Below are positions 18,190 through 28,448 of a stretch of DNA of 53,150 nucleotides, in pieces. The stretch is taken from positions 1 through 53,150 of the forward strand of contig JADJBC010000027.1 in NCBI GenBank assembly GCA_016703945.1, read 5' to 3'. Position numbers and translations under genes: made by a program. Under the pieces are notes generated by a model, which ran no database searches, was not told the origin of the DNA, and saw only the letters and a program-made list of their open reading frames with translations. The first letter of the stretch is position 1. The number at the start of each line of letters is the position of its first letter. Source of the DNA: Candidatus Aalborgicola danicus. GTDB lineage: Bacteria > Pseudomonadota > Gammaproteobacteria > Burkholderiales > Burkholderiaceae_C.

Positions 18190-19262
18190 ATGACTCCCAG
18201 CATCATGCTTAGCCCGCTTTCTCGGGCCAGTTTCTGGTAGTCATAGAGCTCCACCTGCTCCATCGCCAATATGTTGTCGGTAGGCATGGTCACCGCAATG
18301 GCTTGGCGCAGTTGTTCACGGAACCCATCCAGAGTTTCCGCGCCCATGAGCTTCCAGCGAATTTCGATCGTCATCACGTGGCTGACCACCAGCAACAAAA
18401 CCTGAAAGTCCGTCCAGACGTGGACATAGAAGAAACTGACACCTTGGTCCCCCTGGTCGAAGTTGACCAGGGCTTCCTGCAACCGGTAACCGCGGATGAT
18501 GTCTTCGCCAACCCGAAGACCTTGACCTAGATAGTGAAAGCCGTGGCATTGGGCCTGCGCGCTGATTCCTTTGGTGAACATCACTCGCGGGTTTTGCGTC
18601 AGTGCCCACTCGGCTCGATGGGTCCATTTTCCGAGAGCGCGTTGGGTCTCGATAGTGTCCAGAGCGCGCTCGCTATTCAAATCAGTAACTTGCACCCCTA
18701 GTAAATACACCATTTGCCAGCTGGAGTTTTCATCACTCTTGACAGTGCAGGGTTGGGGGACTTCCACGGTGGTTTGACTGCCCGCTTCCAGATGGCGCAA
18801 GTATTGGTAGAGTTTGTTTGCGCTGCAGTAGAACAAAGTCTTTCCCTCAAAGAGGCGCGTGTCCAATATGACGCGGCGTGCGTGTGTGATTCGGGTTGCC
18901 ATCTGCTCCAGAACGCTCAGCCAATTGGCGTCGGCCTCACCTAAGGACAACGCTGCTGAACTTACAGACTGCATCCGTAATCCCAACGGCACAGCGATCG
19001 CCGAGAGCACGCGGTCTTCCAGGAAGAAGTTTTCAGAGCAGTGGCTGATGATGTCCTCGAGGCGATCGCACGCCCCTTCATCATCAATCCCTCCCAGCGC
19101 CGCGGCCGCGATTTCCAATCGCCCTTGATTGACCAGCTCTCCGGATACCTGTGTGCGGATTTTTTGATAGGTCTTTTGGTCCAGGCCTTGGCTTTGATGC
19201 AGCCGGCAGACGTCTTTGACGAGTGAATCAACCTGGTGTTCGAAGATGGTTTTGATAGTCAC
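18186..19262 (-). CDS. Uncharacterised 358-aa protein, first gene of a coupled run
   Basis: The GTG at 19262 is preferred, as AGGAAAGGA lies 5 bases before it and the upstream in-frame stretch has no site. The product starts TIKTIFEHQVDSLVKDVCRL and contains ALGGIDDEGACDRLEDIISH and RRVILDTRLFEGKTLFYCSA; a hydrophobic stretch (FQVLLLVVSHVMTIEIRW) occurs near residue 300. No domain is recognised. The gene heads a run of five minus-strand genes joined by 4-base overlaps or short gaps, with the cold-shock/zinc-ribbon protein and two antitoxin-like proteins, so it probably takes part in the same process. Confidence 0.65.
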   Translation of the reverse strand: MTIKTIFEHQVDSLVKDVCRLHQSQGLDQKTYQKIRTQVSGELVNQGRLEIAAAALGGIDDEGACDRLEDIISHCSENFFLEDRVLSAIAVPLGLRMQSVSSAALSLGEADANWLSVLEQMATRITHARRVILDTRLFEGKTLFYCSANKLYQYLRHLEAGSQTTVEVPQPCTVKSDENSSWQMVYLLGVQVTDLNSERALDTIETQRALGKWTHRAEWALTQNPRVMFTKGISAQAQCHGFHYLGQGLRVGEDIIRGYRLQEALVNFDQGDQGVSFFYVHVWTDFQVLLLVVSHVMTIEIRWKLMGAETLDGFREQLRQAIAVTMPTDNILAMEQVELYDYQKLARESGLSMMLGVM

Positions 19263-19569
19263 AAAGTTCCTTTCCTGTGAATTGGCGAGTGCCAATGACA
19301 AGAATGAACTTTTGAACTGCGTGACTAAGCCCAAAAAGCGCGAATCGCACCAAATATTTTGAGAATTCCGGGATTCGACCTTGAGACAAGGAAACGGTCG
19401 ACTACTACTTACAGGGAACTCTCACAAAGCGGCGGTCGCTTTCAAGCGCAGTCCGTAGGAGTCTGATCCGTTTCATGCAGCGCCTTCGCCCAACGGCGAA
19501 TGGTTGCGCGAAGTAGTCGCCTTTCGGCGGGGCGCAATGGCATTTGCGCGAGCATGTTCTAAGCCCTAT
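19263..19569. other. Intergenic region upstream of the five-gene run
   Basis: About 300 bp with no convincing gene. It should hold the promoter for the minus-strand run that starts at 19262 and the end of the DUF2164 transcript. No repeat or riboswitch-like structure was recognised. Confidence 0.35.
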
Positions 19570-19842
19570 CTAGCGCCGTGACTTGGACTGGTCGAATTTG
19601 TGCCAGTATCCAAACTCATCCTCATGCACTTCAAGGTCTACTTCCATGACACGGGTCTGCAGTCGTTCCTGAACTTGCACGACTGCCTGGTTGTAAATCG
19701 TGGGGCCGATCTCTTCCAGGAAGAACCCAAGCAGGGCACCGGCTGCGATATTTCCAATCTTCTCATCCATGTTTTCCTGGAAGTAACGCTCAATCGAAGC
19801 GATGGCCTGCTTTTTGGCCTCTTTGGATATTTCAATGGTCAT
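19570..19842 (-). CDS. DUF2164 family protein
   Basis: 90 aa from the ATG at 19842 (MTIEISKEAKKQAIASIERY). FQENMDEKIGNIAAGALLGF and FLEEIGPTIYNQAVVQVQER are the conserved DUF2164 core. The family is common in Proteobacteria; its function is unknown. A start 6 codons earlier is possible but not conserved. The C-terminal tail (DLEVHEDEFGYWHKFDQSKS) is longer than in typical members. Confidence 0.8.
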   Translation of the reverse strand: MTIEISKEAKKQAIASIERYFQENMDEKIGNIAAGALLGFFLEEIGPTIYNQAVVQVQERLQTRVMEVDLEVHEDEFGYWHKFDQSKSRR

Positions 19843-19930
19843 GCAAGGATTTTGCCGCAACCTACTGTGAAACGGTTCTTCGCCAAGGTCACGGCGCTGG
19901 GCGGACGTGGACTCTCACAGTCCGTGTCGG

Positions 19931-20134
19931 CTAGGACCTATACCCCAACAGTCGCGCCGGCAAAAACAAGATGCTCTTGACCAGTGCCAGTACCACCGAG
20001 ATGGTGAAGCCGATCAGTCGCAGTGGAATGGAGAGCAGCCACACGAAGGGCCACACGACCAGAGCCAGCAGTGCCACTGGCCAACTCAGCAGGAACAGGA
20101 TGCTCCAGCCGATCAGCAACAACAGTGCGTTCAT
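19931..20134 (-). CDS. Small integral membrane protein, 67 aa
   Basis: The whole sequence is hydrophobic, with two or three membrane helices (LLLLIGWSILFLLSWPVALL, ALVVWPFVWLLSIPLRLIGF, TISVVLALVKSILFLPARLL) and a short basic end. No family is recognised. It starts 4 bases after the stop of the secreted 61-aa gene, so the two are probably co-transcribed. Confidence 0.5.
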   Translation of the reverse strand: MNALLLLIGWSILFLLSWPVALLALVVWPFVWLLSIPLRLIGFTISVVLALVKSILFLPARLLGYRS

Positions 20135-20138
20135 GGGA

Positions 20139-20324
20139 TCAGGACTGGTGCGCTACAACAGTGACGGTGTCCAGCGTCACCAGCGTTGGCGTTTGAATGC
20201 TTTGCTCATGGCTGGCAATCTGAGCCACCGTGTTGAAAGACATCAGCATGGAGCCATTGGTGACCACGGTCAGCAAGGCGGCCAGCGTGATTGAGGCCAA
20301 GCGTGTTGTGTTCGAAATCTTCAT
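20139..20324 (-). CDS. Small exported protein, 61 aa
   Basis: The ATG at 20324 has GGAGAG 4-9 bases upstream. The start MKISNTTRLASITLAALLTV, followed by a short polar stretch, is a signal peptide with positive N-region and hydrophobic core. The mature part (about 35 aa, Thr/Val-rich, TPTLVTLDTVTVVA) has no known motif. Possibly a small periplasmic protein. Confidence 0.5.
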   Translation of the reverse strand: MKISNTTRLASITLAALLTVVTNGSMLMSFNTVAQIASHEQSIQTPTLVTLDTVTVVAHQS

Positions 20325-20522
20325 GAGTCTCTCCGGTGGGGGCCACCATGTGTGGCCCGTTGAAGAGAATGTAGACAATGCTGAAAGCAATTGCGCGGCC
20401 CATGCGACGAACTGCAAGGTGGCGCGATTTGCCCGGCGAATGCTGTGACGAACGGTGTCTTGCTTACTCGGAAGAGTCAGGTTTTTCAGACGAAATCGTC
20501 TGCGATTGCCAGATCCAAATGC

Positions 20523-21164
20523 TTACTTGGCCTTTGGGGTTCCCAGTTTGTATTCGCCTATGCCACCCTCAATGAGGTGACCCGTGTCGAGCAATTTCGT
20601 GATCGATGCGCCAATAGAACCTTTCGGCAACCCGATCTCTGCGCCGACGGCCGCGCGGTTAATTTTTACAAAGTGATTGGGATTGAGCATGCCCAACAGT
20701 CTGTCCAGTACTTTGGCTGAATTTCCGCTCAGTGAAGTCGGTTGCGATGCTGCTGGCTTTGCCTTGTCTGTGGCCTTGATCTTCTTGGGTACCTTCTTGA
20801 TGATGACAGCGTCGGTCGCATCGATTGCTTGCACCATGGCCAGGTCACTGGTTGCAGTGGCCTGCGGTGCAGTCAATGAAGGCATAGTCAACACGGCGGG
20901 AATAGCTCCGGCTGACAAATCGGTTGCTGCGTTGTAGATCTTTTGAAACTCGGCTTCCACCTGGCCCACTGCGCGTGACAAACGAGCCACTGTCTTCCAG
21001 TCATCAAACAGGCTGTCATTGCCCAGATCAAAGGGGTTTTCTGTCATGGCCAGCTTGACCTGTTCGGCATAGCTTTGAACGGCTTCCTTCAATGCAGCGT
21101 CGGCTGCATAGATGGCAGCTCCAGCGGCTTGAATGGTTGCAAGGGTTTGGGCGGGTAGTGCCAT
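20523..21164 (-). CDS. Uncharacterised protein with C-terminal winged-helix-like domain
   Basis: 213 aa. The N-terminal half is helical and alanine-rich (ALKEAVQSYAEQVKLAMTEN), the middle is a Lys/Ala linker (KKVPKKIKATDKAKPAASQP), and the end (VKINRAAVGAEIGLPKGSIG, then ASITKLLDTGHLIEGGIGEY) has the shape of a winged helix that could bind DNA. No named family is assigned. The ATG is preceded by an AAAAGGA site. It stands alone on the minus strand with 336 bp upstream. Confidence 0.65.
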   Translation of the reverse strand: MALPAQTLATIQAAGAAIYAADAALKEAVQSYAEQVKLAMTENPFDLGNDSLFDDWKTVARLSRAVGQVEAEFQKIYNAATDLSAGAIPAVLTMPSLTAPQATATSDLAMVQAIDATDAVIIKKVPKKIKATDKAKPAASQPTSLSGNSAKVLDRLLGMLNPNHFVKINRAAVGAEIGLPKGSIGASITKLLDTGHLIEGGIGEYKLGTPKAK

Positions 21165-21500
21165 GATTCAATCCTTTTTATCGATAGCGCGGACGTGATG
21201 CCGGTTTAGTTCAACGATGAGCGAGTGTGGGAGTTTTTGCTGCAGACGGCATGCATTCCAAAATGTATTGGCGCGCCATTTCCGGCCCTCTTCTTTACAC
21301 CTAGTTTGCACGCTATACACAGGCGAGCAAGGACTTGATTTTATAGAAGGCCGGACTTCTCTGGTTTGGGGGTCGCGAATGTCCCTAGAGTCGAAAACCA
21401 TCGAAGTGTGAATGCCGAAGTGACAATCTATTGCGTTCTGTCCGCATTCATTGCGGTGATCATGCAGAACCATCCGGTAGCCAATGTCAATTCCTTCGAA
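21165..21500. other. Intergenic region between ferredoxin and the winged-helix protein
   Basis: 336 bp; no gene with a binding site and a protein-like composition was seen on either strand. It presumably carries the promoter of the winged-helix gene. Confidence 0.35.
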
Positions 21501-21803
21501 TCATCGTGTCGATGGCAAAAGTAGCGGACAAGGGGAAGACCGATTGAAGTTACGGTTTGGACCAGCTTCGGACATCCACGAATGTTCGGCAACTGAACGT
21601 TGAATCATGCTGATAGCACCGAATGGACAGACGACTGAGCACTTGCTGCAACCAGTGCAATCCGCAACGCTTTCAAGCCGTGCTGTCTTGATCCAATTTG
21701 CGACCTCCAGACTCAGAAGGTGCGGGCCGCATGCGCCGACGCATCTACCGCAGCCAGTGCACTTTGCCGCAGATATATGGGGAATTGGGCGACGGGGATT
21801 CAT
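21501..21803 (-). CDS. Small 2[4Fe-4S] ferredoxin-like protein
   Basis: 100 aa. Two cysteine motifs, CTGCGRCVGACGP (about residues 16-28) and CTGCSKCSVVCPF (about 49-61), are each of the C-x2-C-x2-C-x3-C type that holds a 4Fe-4S cluster, so the protein should carry two clusters and move electrons in the cytoplasm. The final 30 residues (SWMSEAGPNRNFNRSSPCPL) are unlike ferredoxins and may be a divergent tail. The redox partner is unknown. Confidence 0.82.
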   Translation of the reverse strand: MNPRRPIPHISAAKCTGCGRCVGACGPHLLSLEVANWIKTARLESVADCTGCSKCSVVCPFGAISMIQRSVAEHSWMSEAGPNRNFNRSSPCPLLLPSTR

Positions 21804-21965
21804 ATGGGCATGAATTGATCGGTACGAGCTCTAGATGGCATGGAGTTTCCAAAGGACATAACAGAATTAAAAACTCTTGCGCGTAATCTCTTGACCATGC
21901 CTGCGGCGAACTAGTTTGCTGAACTCAAGCAGCAAGGAGTTGAAGATGCCGTCAACGTCTTGCCA

Positions 21966-22667
21966 TCAAGGCGCAAGTCCAGGAATTCCTGCCCTGACCA
22001 AGATGTCGTGTATGAGTTCCAGTCGTACTAGCGGGCTATCCAATGCCATCAGTCTTTGTTTGAGTTCCAGCGGCAATTGCAAAAGCTCACACCAGCGGTT
22101 GGCTACCCAACCACATGCGTCCAGCCGATAGGGCTTGTTAAAAGGAAGCTGCTCTTGCTGCATTCCTTTAGCCTGCAGGCTTTGGATGATCTGTCCCAGT
22201 GCGTCAGCAGTCACCTGAAGGTCTGGCGGTATATCCACTGAGGCGTCTGGTGGAAGCAGAACTACATCACCAACCCAAAGGCCATGTTTGAGCTTTTCGC
22301 GCTTGTTGATACGGATACGTTGGGTGCCCAGACATTGAACCATGATCAGTCCCGCCTGGGGACGTGACAGAGACGTGATGGTGGCCAGCGTCCCCACGTC
22401 GCCGAATGCCTCGTGAGCGAAAGCGTCTCCGCTGGGAGGCGAGGCAGCATCCGCAGTTGCGCTCAATTGCCTGACCTCCGAGCCTTCGGTCAGTGCTACC
22501 ACGCCAAACGGTGATCCGCTTTTGTGGCACTTGCCAATCATGTCCAGGTAGCGCACTTCAAATATTCGCAAAGGCAGCACGCCGTCGGGATGAAACACTG
22601 TTCCCAGCGGAAACAGCGGTAACGATTGAAGCTGGAGCGACTCCGACATAGGGTCCATGGTAGCCAA
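21966..22667 (-). CDS. Lon protease N-terminal (LON substrate-binding) domain protein
   Basis: 233 aa. LQSLPLFPLGTVFHPDGVLP, then LRIFEVRYLDMI, is the start of the PUA-like LON substrate-binding domain; no ATPase or protease domain follows. Stand-alone proteins of this type are common in Proteobacteria, and their role is not well defined (peptide or misfolded-protein binding has been suggested). ATG candidates lie at 22667, 22658 and 22649. It looks complete. Confidence 0.85.
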   Translation of the reverse strand: MATMDPMSESLQLQSLPLFPLGTVFHPDGVLPLRIFEVRYLDMIGKCHKSGSPFGVVALTEGSEVRQLSATADAASPPSGDAFAHEAFGDVGTLATITSLSRPQAGLIMVQCLGTQRIRINKREKLKHGLWVGDVVLLPPDASVDIPPDLQVTADALGQIIQSLQAKGMQQEQLPFNKPYRLDACGWVANRWCELLQLPLELKQRLMALDSPLVRLELIHDILVRAGIPGLAP

Positions 22668-22750
22668 TCCAGCGAATACTGCGTGAGTGGGGACTCCGGG
22701 CTGGTAAATGCTCTACGCTGCTGCAGCGGATGACTGCATGCCAGTTGCTC

Positions 22751-24065
22751 CTACAAACTCAACGTGACCACGCTGGGGCAGTGGTCCGACACGGCCAACA
22801 AAGGATCTGGCTTCGTCTCGGTTGGCCCAAGAGACCGCCCATAGAAGCCAATCGATATCTTGCGCGCCTCGCGCACTTTGGGCGCCAAGTCGTCCGACAC
22901 CAGGATTTGGTCCAAGGCAACAGGATTGCGACAGCCCAGGACATCCTTGCTAGCCAGCGGCGCCAGTTCCTTGCGCGGCACCGCTTCCGACTTGGTCCGT
23001 TTGCACAACGCTTGCATGTCCTCGTCCCCAGGACGGTCAGCTCCAGTAGGGTCGCTTTGCTGGAAAGTGGCACTCCGTCATTGATTTCCTTCAGGAGGTT
23101 CTGGGTCAGGACTTCCCGGTTGCGTGGCGTGGTCAGATCAGAACTGCCATCCGAACGCACAGCCTTGGCGCCAGCCACTTCATTGGCTTCGTGCCACATG
23201 TTTCGATTGAAGTCGCCGATGAATACAAACGAGGTATTGCCAGCGCCCAACTTCTCCAGGGCATCTTCCAGGGGTTGGACTTGTTGTTGCAATACGGGGC
23301 ACGGATCGTCCTTGCCACTATTGCCATCCAGGCGCCCCCTATCCAGGGGCGACACGCAACCGACTTCAAGTGAACGGTCATAAAGCGGATGAGCTTTCCG
23401 TTGATGCGCAAACCCATCTGGAATCCGGGCCTGACTTGTTGGGCCTCTGGCAGGGCAGGCAATGCGATGCTGTCAATCGTTGCACAGGCTTCTGCGGGTT
23501 CACCGAATTCCTTCTTCCAGGCAAAAGCCAGGCGCTGAATCTTGAACTTGGCATCGTGGGAACACACGCGGTAGAGACTGGCATGTTCGCCCAGGGCTTC
23601 GATGACTGCCTGGGTTCCGGATACTTCCTGAAACGCGATCACGTCGGGTTGAACAGACTTGGCAATGATGTCGCCAATTTGTCGAGACCGCGTCGCCATG
23701 GCTTTGGGAGTGACTGCCAGACCCTGGAACCGGTTGTCCAGGTAGACCCCGCAGGGAGGCATGATAGACAGGTCAATGCCTTGAACCTTAGCCCGAGACT
23801 CTTTGATAAACCAGCCGACTGTGCCAGCGGATTCGGTGGGCTTCCAGATGCCATCGGACTTATCTTTCTCATAGGACTTGCCGCACTGGGCTACCCAGTT
23901 GGGAACTTCTGCCTGGGAGATATGCCATCCCAGATTCCAACTGGCCACCCGCAGCTCGGAAGCCTGGACGAAGGGGACCCATATAGCCAGGCTTGTGCTT
24001 AGCAGTAGAACGAATTTGTGTCGATGGATGGCACGGATGGAGGCTGCAAGGGTGTTACTGATCAT
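22751..24065 (-). pseudogene. Endonuclease/exonuclease/phosphatase family protein, frameshifted
   Basis: The N-terminus (from 24065) carries a signal peptide (HKFVLLLSTSLAIWVPFVQA), then LRVASWNLGW, DVIAFQEVSG and MTVHLKS, the early motifs of the EEP nuclease fold. The next part (GNTSFVFIGDFNRNMWHEAN, GDFN motif) lies in a second frame, and the end (ALDQILVSDDL, AVSDHCPSVVTLSL, with the SDH motif) in a third. Breaks fall near 23345 and 23005. Joined, the protein has about 440 aa and all the catalytic motifs. As read, the two shifts would abolish the product. Confidence 0.78.
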
Positions 24066-24189
24066 GCAGCGATCGTACCGCCGCATAAGCATCCGGTTGC
24101 AGGCGCACTGTTGTTTGGATCTTCCTCTACAAGTGCGGCACCTCCAAGGCCGGCAGGCTCAAGGGTGAGGCGTAATCTAGACTACATAA

Positions 24190-25334
24190 ATGCGCAATCA
24201 ATTCCTTCTGGATCCTGAGCTCACCTTTTTGAATCATGGCTCTTTTGGAGCGTGTCCACGTGAGGTTCTTGATGCACAGCGCAGTTGGCAGCTGGAGATG
24301 GAAAGAAACCCAGTTGAGTTTCTCGGGCGTCGTTCTGCAGATCTACTCTTTCAAGCCCGGAACCGCACTTGGTCAAGCACTGGGAGGGCGGGCGGATGAA
24401 CTGGTATTTGTACCAAACTCCACGACTGGCGTAAACGTCGTAGCCCAATCATTCGCACTGCAGCCGGGCGATGAGATCCTAACCACCAACTTGGAATATG
24501 GTGCGTGCGACGCAGCTTGGCAGCGTGTTTGCGCACAATCCGGCGCCCAGTATCGACGCGTCGAGGTGTCATTGCCGTTCGATCGAGAGGCTGTTGTCAA
24601 ACTTCTGATGTCGGCTGTGTCCAGCAGGACCAAGCTCATCTACTTCAGTCACATTACATCTACGACGGCTTTGATTCTTCCCGCTGCAGAAATCTGTGCG
24701 GCAGCTCGAGACCGAGGCATTGCAACGTTCATTGATGGTGCTCACGCTCCCGGGCAGATTCCCCTGGACCTCGATGCCATCGGAGCCGACTTTTACGTTG
24801 GCAATTGCCACAAATGGCTATGTGCACCCAAGGGCTCTGCCTTCTTGCACGCACGGGCATCATTCGATGCTGGATGCGACTGTTATCAGCTGGGGATACG
24901 CGCAAGGCACCGGTGGTCATTCCGGCTTTGATGCCTACCTTGGAACCAGCCTGTTCGAACGTCGGATGCAGTGGCAGGGTACTCGCGACATATCGGCGTG
25001 GCTTACTGTTCCAGCAGCACTCGACTTCCAAGCGAAACATGACTGGCCGCAGGTGCAGGTGCGCTGCCACGAACTGGCAAAGCTAGCCTTGGATGTGCTT
25101 ACGAAACGTTTCGGAACGCATCCCATTGCGCGTGATGACGATTGGGCACAGATGGTCGCAATACCTGTGGCACCTCAAGATCCGGACTTGCTGCGCAAGA
25201 GGCTCTACGAGGAGAGCCATATTGAAGTGCCAGTGACTTCTCATGGCAACGAAGTTTTTGTGCGCGTTTCCGTCCAGGGATACAACACACTGGAAGACAT
25301 CGAACGCCTACTCGCTGCAGCCGCCCTTAACTAG
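24190..25334 (+). pseudogene. Class V aminotransferase-like (isopenicillin N epimerase-type) protein, frameshifted
   Basis: The start (MRNQFLLDPELTFLNHGSFG, then ACPREVLDAQRSWQLEME) and the middle (RADELVFVPNSTTGVNVVAQ, GIATFIDGAHAPGQIPLDLD, FYVGNCHKWLCAPKGSAFL) fit pyridoxal-phosphate enzymes; the Lys of HKWL is the expected cofactor-binding residue. The C-terminal part (GGHSGFDAYLGTSLFERRMQ, then VRVSVQGYNTLEDIERLL) follows in another frame. Frame breaks are near 24360 and 24870. Joined length is about 380 aa, as in the family. Whether it is decayed or mis-sequenced cannot be decided here. Confidence 0.75.
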
Positions 25335-25511
25335 GGTTTCGACTCTCTCTCACATTCCTGTGATTGACGTCACGAACCTGACACCCACTAAGTTGTATGC
25401 CCATTGCGGTCATCAACAGATGACTGAACTGGGTCAGGTCCGGGCCAGATCTAGCCATTGGGCAATATCCGCTTTGGTGACGCGATTCCCAAACACATCC
25501 CCAATAGACCT

Positions 25512-27908
25512 TCAACCTACATGTGAAATCCTGCTCCTGATTTCAGATATTTGGCGCATGGCGCTGCCTGATAGCAGTGGCCAGTCGATCTTGTCATGAA
25601 GTTCTGGCGCCTGACACCAACATGCATCTAAATAACGGAGAAATTCTTCTGCGCGCTTAAGCCTATCCTCTATCGAACGGGCATCGAATCGCACTGCGAG
25701 CTTTGGCATCAACAATTGGCGTGTCAACTACAACCGCGTCAAGGTATGAAAACAGTGCACATAGCTTCTTCCTAGAATAGGCGCCAGCCGAAGTGATACG
25801 TAGTCTGTCCGCTCCCTCATCCTTCAAACCTTCCGGCGAAGATAGAAGTCCCTTGTCAAAAGCGCGCCTTATATGAGGCAAGACTTGTTCCACGGTGAAG
25901 CCAGCTGATTGCATGAAATCCAGCAACAAATGACGCTCTACGAATCCGTGGCGTCCACCGACCTGACCGGCTCGCTCCACATAGTCCAACATGAGTAGCA
26001 TCGCAAAATGCTCCTTGCTCGTCGATGTACCGATGTCATATATGTTTGGAATGGGAGAATCCGACGGGTTATAGTGCTCCGCGTCCTTATAGATCACGGC
26101 ACGGATGAATTCATGCAGTGGAAGAAGATAGGTTCCACGGTTTTCAATTGCGTTTAGGATCTTGGCGCTATCGACGTGACCACTACCTACAAATGACCCG
26201 ACATACTTAAGTGATTCCCGAACATTGCCGGCACACATATTGTCGATGAACTCTATTATTTCGGTCTGGGTATCGAACGCTCGAATAAGCATACGCAGAT
26301 AGTTCTCCAGATTCTTTGACGCCAATGTGATGCCATCCAGTCCGGGGAGCTTGCCAGAATTCACTAACTGAGTAAGTGCGAACTCAAGACGCTTCTTAAT
26401 GACCATGTCAATTCGGGGCGGTTCAATTGTGAATACGCGAGGCTGGTACGCTGCTAGTGCTCCACGTGCCCGAGAAAGGGCGAAAGTTTCAGGCCGAAGT
26501 GAAACGAAGGCAGTGACTGGCCAAGTTGCAGCCATGCTCGTGGCAATCAAGAAGACTTCTTCTTGAAAAGCGGGTGGACGCTGATCAACGTTATCGAGAA
26601 AAATAACGACCTGCCGCTTTTGCCCACGGAATATATGTTCCAACGAGTGTCTGACGTGCTCCTCATCGTTCTTAAGCAAATCACCTAAGAATTCGATTTC
26701 CTTGAGTTTGAAAACATCAGGAGCGCTTTCCTTCAGATCCGCATAGATGCCCTTGGCGAAGTCCATGAGGCGCTGGTGATATACGCCCCGAACGAAGTTC
26801 CTCTCAGAGATATCTACGTTCTCGTTTTCTCTGAGCTGGCGAATGATCTCGGCCGAGGTATAGCCCTTAAGGTCGGTAGAAACGGCAGGCTTGACACCAT
26901 AGTCGATGAACAGCACAAGTGATCGACTGAACTCCTCCTTGGCATCATTTTTTACAAGGTTTCGAATGAAGGTGGTTTTCCCAACACCAACGTCACCTAC
27001 CAACAAGATTGGTCTCTTGCTCAAAGACGCGGCAAGTACATCTTTGGTCAATTGGGGGTTCGTGCCCTTCTTTCCGGTCGCTGGTGACGTAGATACACCG
27101 GCTTGACTTTCAAAGAAGGTGGTGTATCGCGTTCGCAAAAGCTCCTTGCTCACCAATGCATACTGGGATAACGCGCCACTTTGGCAATAGGCATCCTTCA
27201 GGAATTGTTCTTCGATCACAGGAGATGTAACGATATCGTCGAAAAACAAGCCGCCCAGGATTTGCAGCTCGGTCGCGATCGGATTCCTGCTCTTGTATCC
27301 AGGATAGTCGGGAAGCCTAGAGGAGAGTTTTCTAGGAGGCGGAACGTGCGTTGTCTTAGTGAGTACTGCTTTCAAACTTCCCTCTGCGAGTGCTTCGGGC
27401 GTTACGAGGTCCCACAGCTGTCGGAAATTCTCACGCATGCTGTCTAGGCTCGGATAGGCAACACACTTTCCTTTGTCAGAGGTTATGCTGTCTATACGCG
27501 CACCAAGGAGAAATACCCATTGTCTCCCGTTGGTTACCGCTGCGTACGGAATGCCTCTCTTTTGGCAATATCCGACCGCTTGGTCAATGGCATCGGCGAA
27601 ATCTTTATTTTTCTCAATTAAGGTTTCAACCCTCAGAATGCTTTTATCGATAGTCGTAGGAGCGTGAATCAATTGACTCTCGTTTAGCCTCTACCAGCAG
27701 CTTAACTGGAGCGCCGCATTCATAGTCTGTGAAGTCGCCGCGATGATGTTTCCTCGACACTAACACCCTTACGATCCCAAAACAGTACTTCCGTTAAAAC
27801 TCGATCAATAATTTGGAAGCGCGCCGTAGCCTCATTGAAATCGTTCAACTGCTCGATGTCCTCAATGATTCTTTCCAAGCTTGTTTTGGCAGCTTCGTAG
27901 TTATTCAT
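25512..27908 (-). pseudogene. Nuclease-domain plus P-loop ATPase protein, frameshifted at both ends
   Basis: The central frame (27672-25663) holds the N-terminal nuclease-like part (IDQAVGYCQKRGIPYAAVTN, GRQWVFLLGARI), then a P-loop ATPase (Walker A GDVGVGKTT, Walker B FLDNVDQRP) and a helical C-terminal half. The true start is probably at 27908 (MNNYEAAKTSLERIIEDIEQ); near 27755 the frame changes and then reads DYECGAPVKLLVEAKRES, with the D...EAK signature of type I restriction HsdR-like PD-(D/E)xK nucleases, and it changes again near 27670. The end continues in a third frame to 25512 (RLKRAEEFLRYLDACWCQAP). Joined, about 790 aa. The nuclease-ATPase layout is typical of defence proteins; that role is inferred. 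Confidence 0.65.
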
Positions 27909-28187
27909 GATTAGTTGTATGGGTGAGTAGGACGCATCTTAACTATGGCCGGTGAGACACAGAAAGTTCAGTTTTCCATGCGTAGTCTTTCTCATTCAGC
28001 ACGCTCCCTTTCTAACATATCAAATGTCCCCTTTTCGGCAATTAATCTAGGTGCACACATGACCGCTTTGGGTCGGTGGTTGTCTTCCAGTTAGGACCAG
28101 ACAGCGCGCTCTGAATATCGTATGCACTAACTTCGATTAAACAGAGCGCTTCGTGGCGGATCTCATCATCGGTTTGGCAATGAACAG

Positions 28188-28448
28188 TCAAGCCAGCACC
28201 AGCGGAATGTCCGCCCAGCGTGTGGTGTACCCCGGCGTCCTGCGTTCTTGTTTCATGGACCACTGTCTCCTGTCACCCGCAAGTCCAGCACTTGCCATGA
28301 GCACCGTTCCTCGACCAAAGCTCTGGATCAAATTGTTCAGCGCTCCCTTCAACTTTGTACGGTCTTCAGAACGGTCATCTTTCAGATCAAGCTCACCTTG
28401 CGGTTGGGTCAGCGTTCTCCTGCAAATTGGCCCCGCCTGGCATTTCAC
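28188..28448 (-). pseudogene. UmuC C-terminal (DUF4113) fragment
   Basis: The sequence LNNLIQSFGRGTVLMASAGL, then RRQWSMKQERRTPGYTTRWA, is the end of the DNA polymerase V subunit UmuC (DUF4113 region). Only about 65-70 C-terminal residues are present; the polymerase domain is missing and the upstream sequence is the unrelated DUF2789 gene, so this is a leftover from a deletion or rearrangement. Confidence 0.7.
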
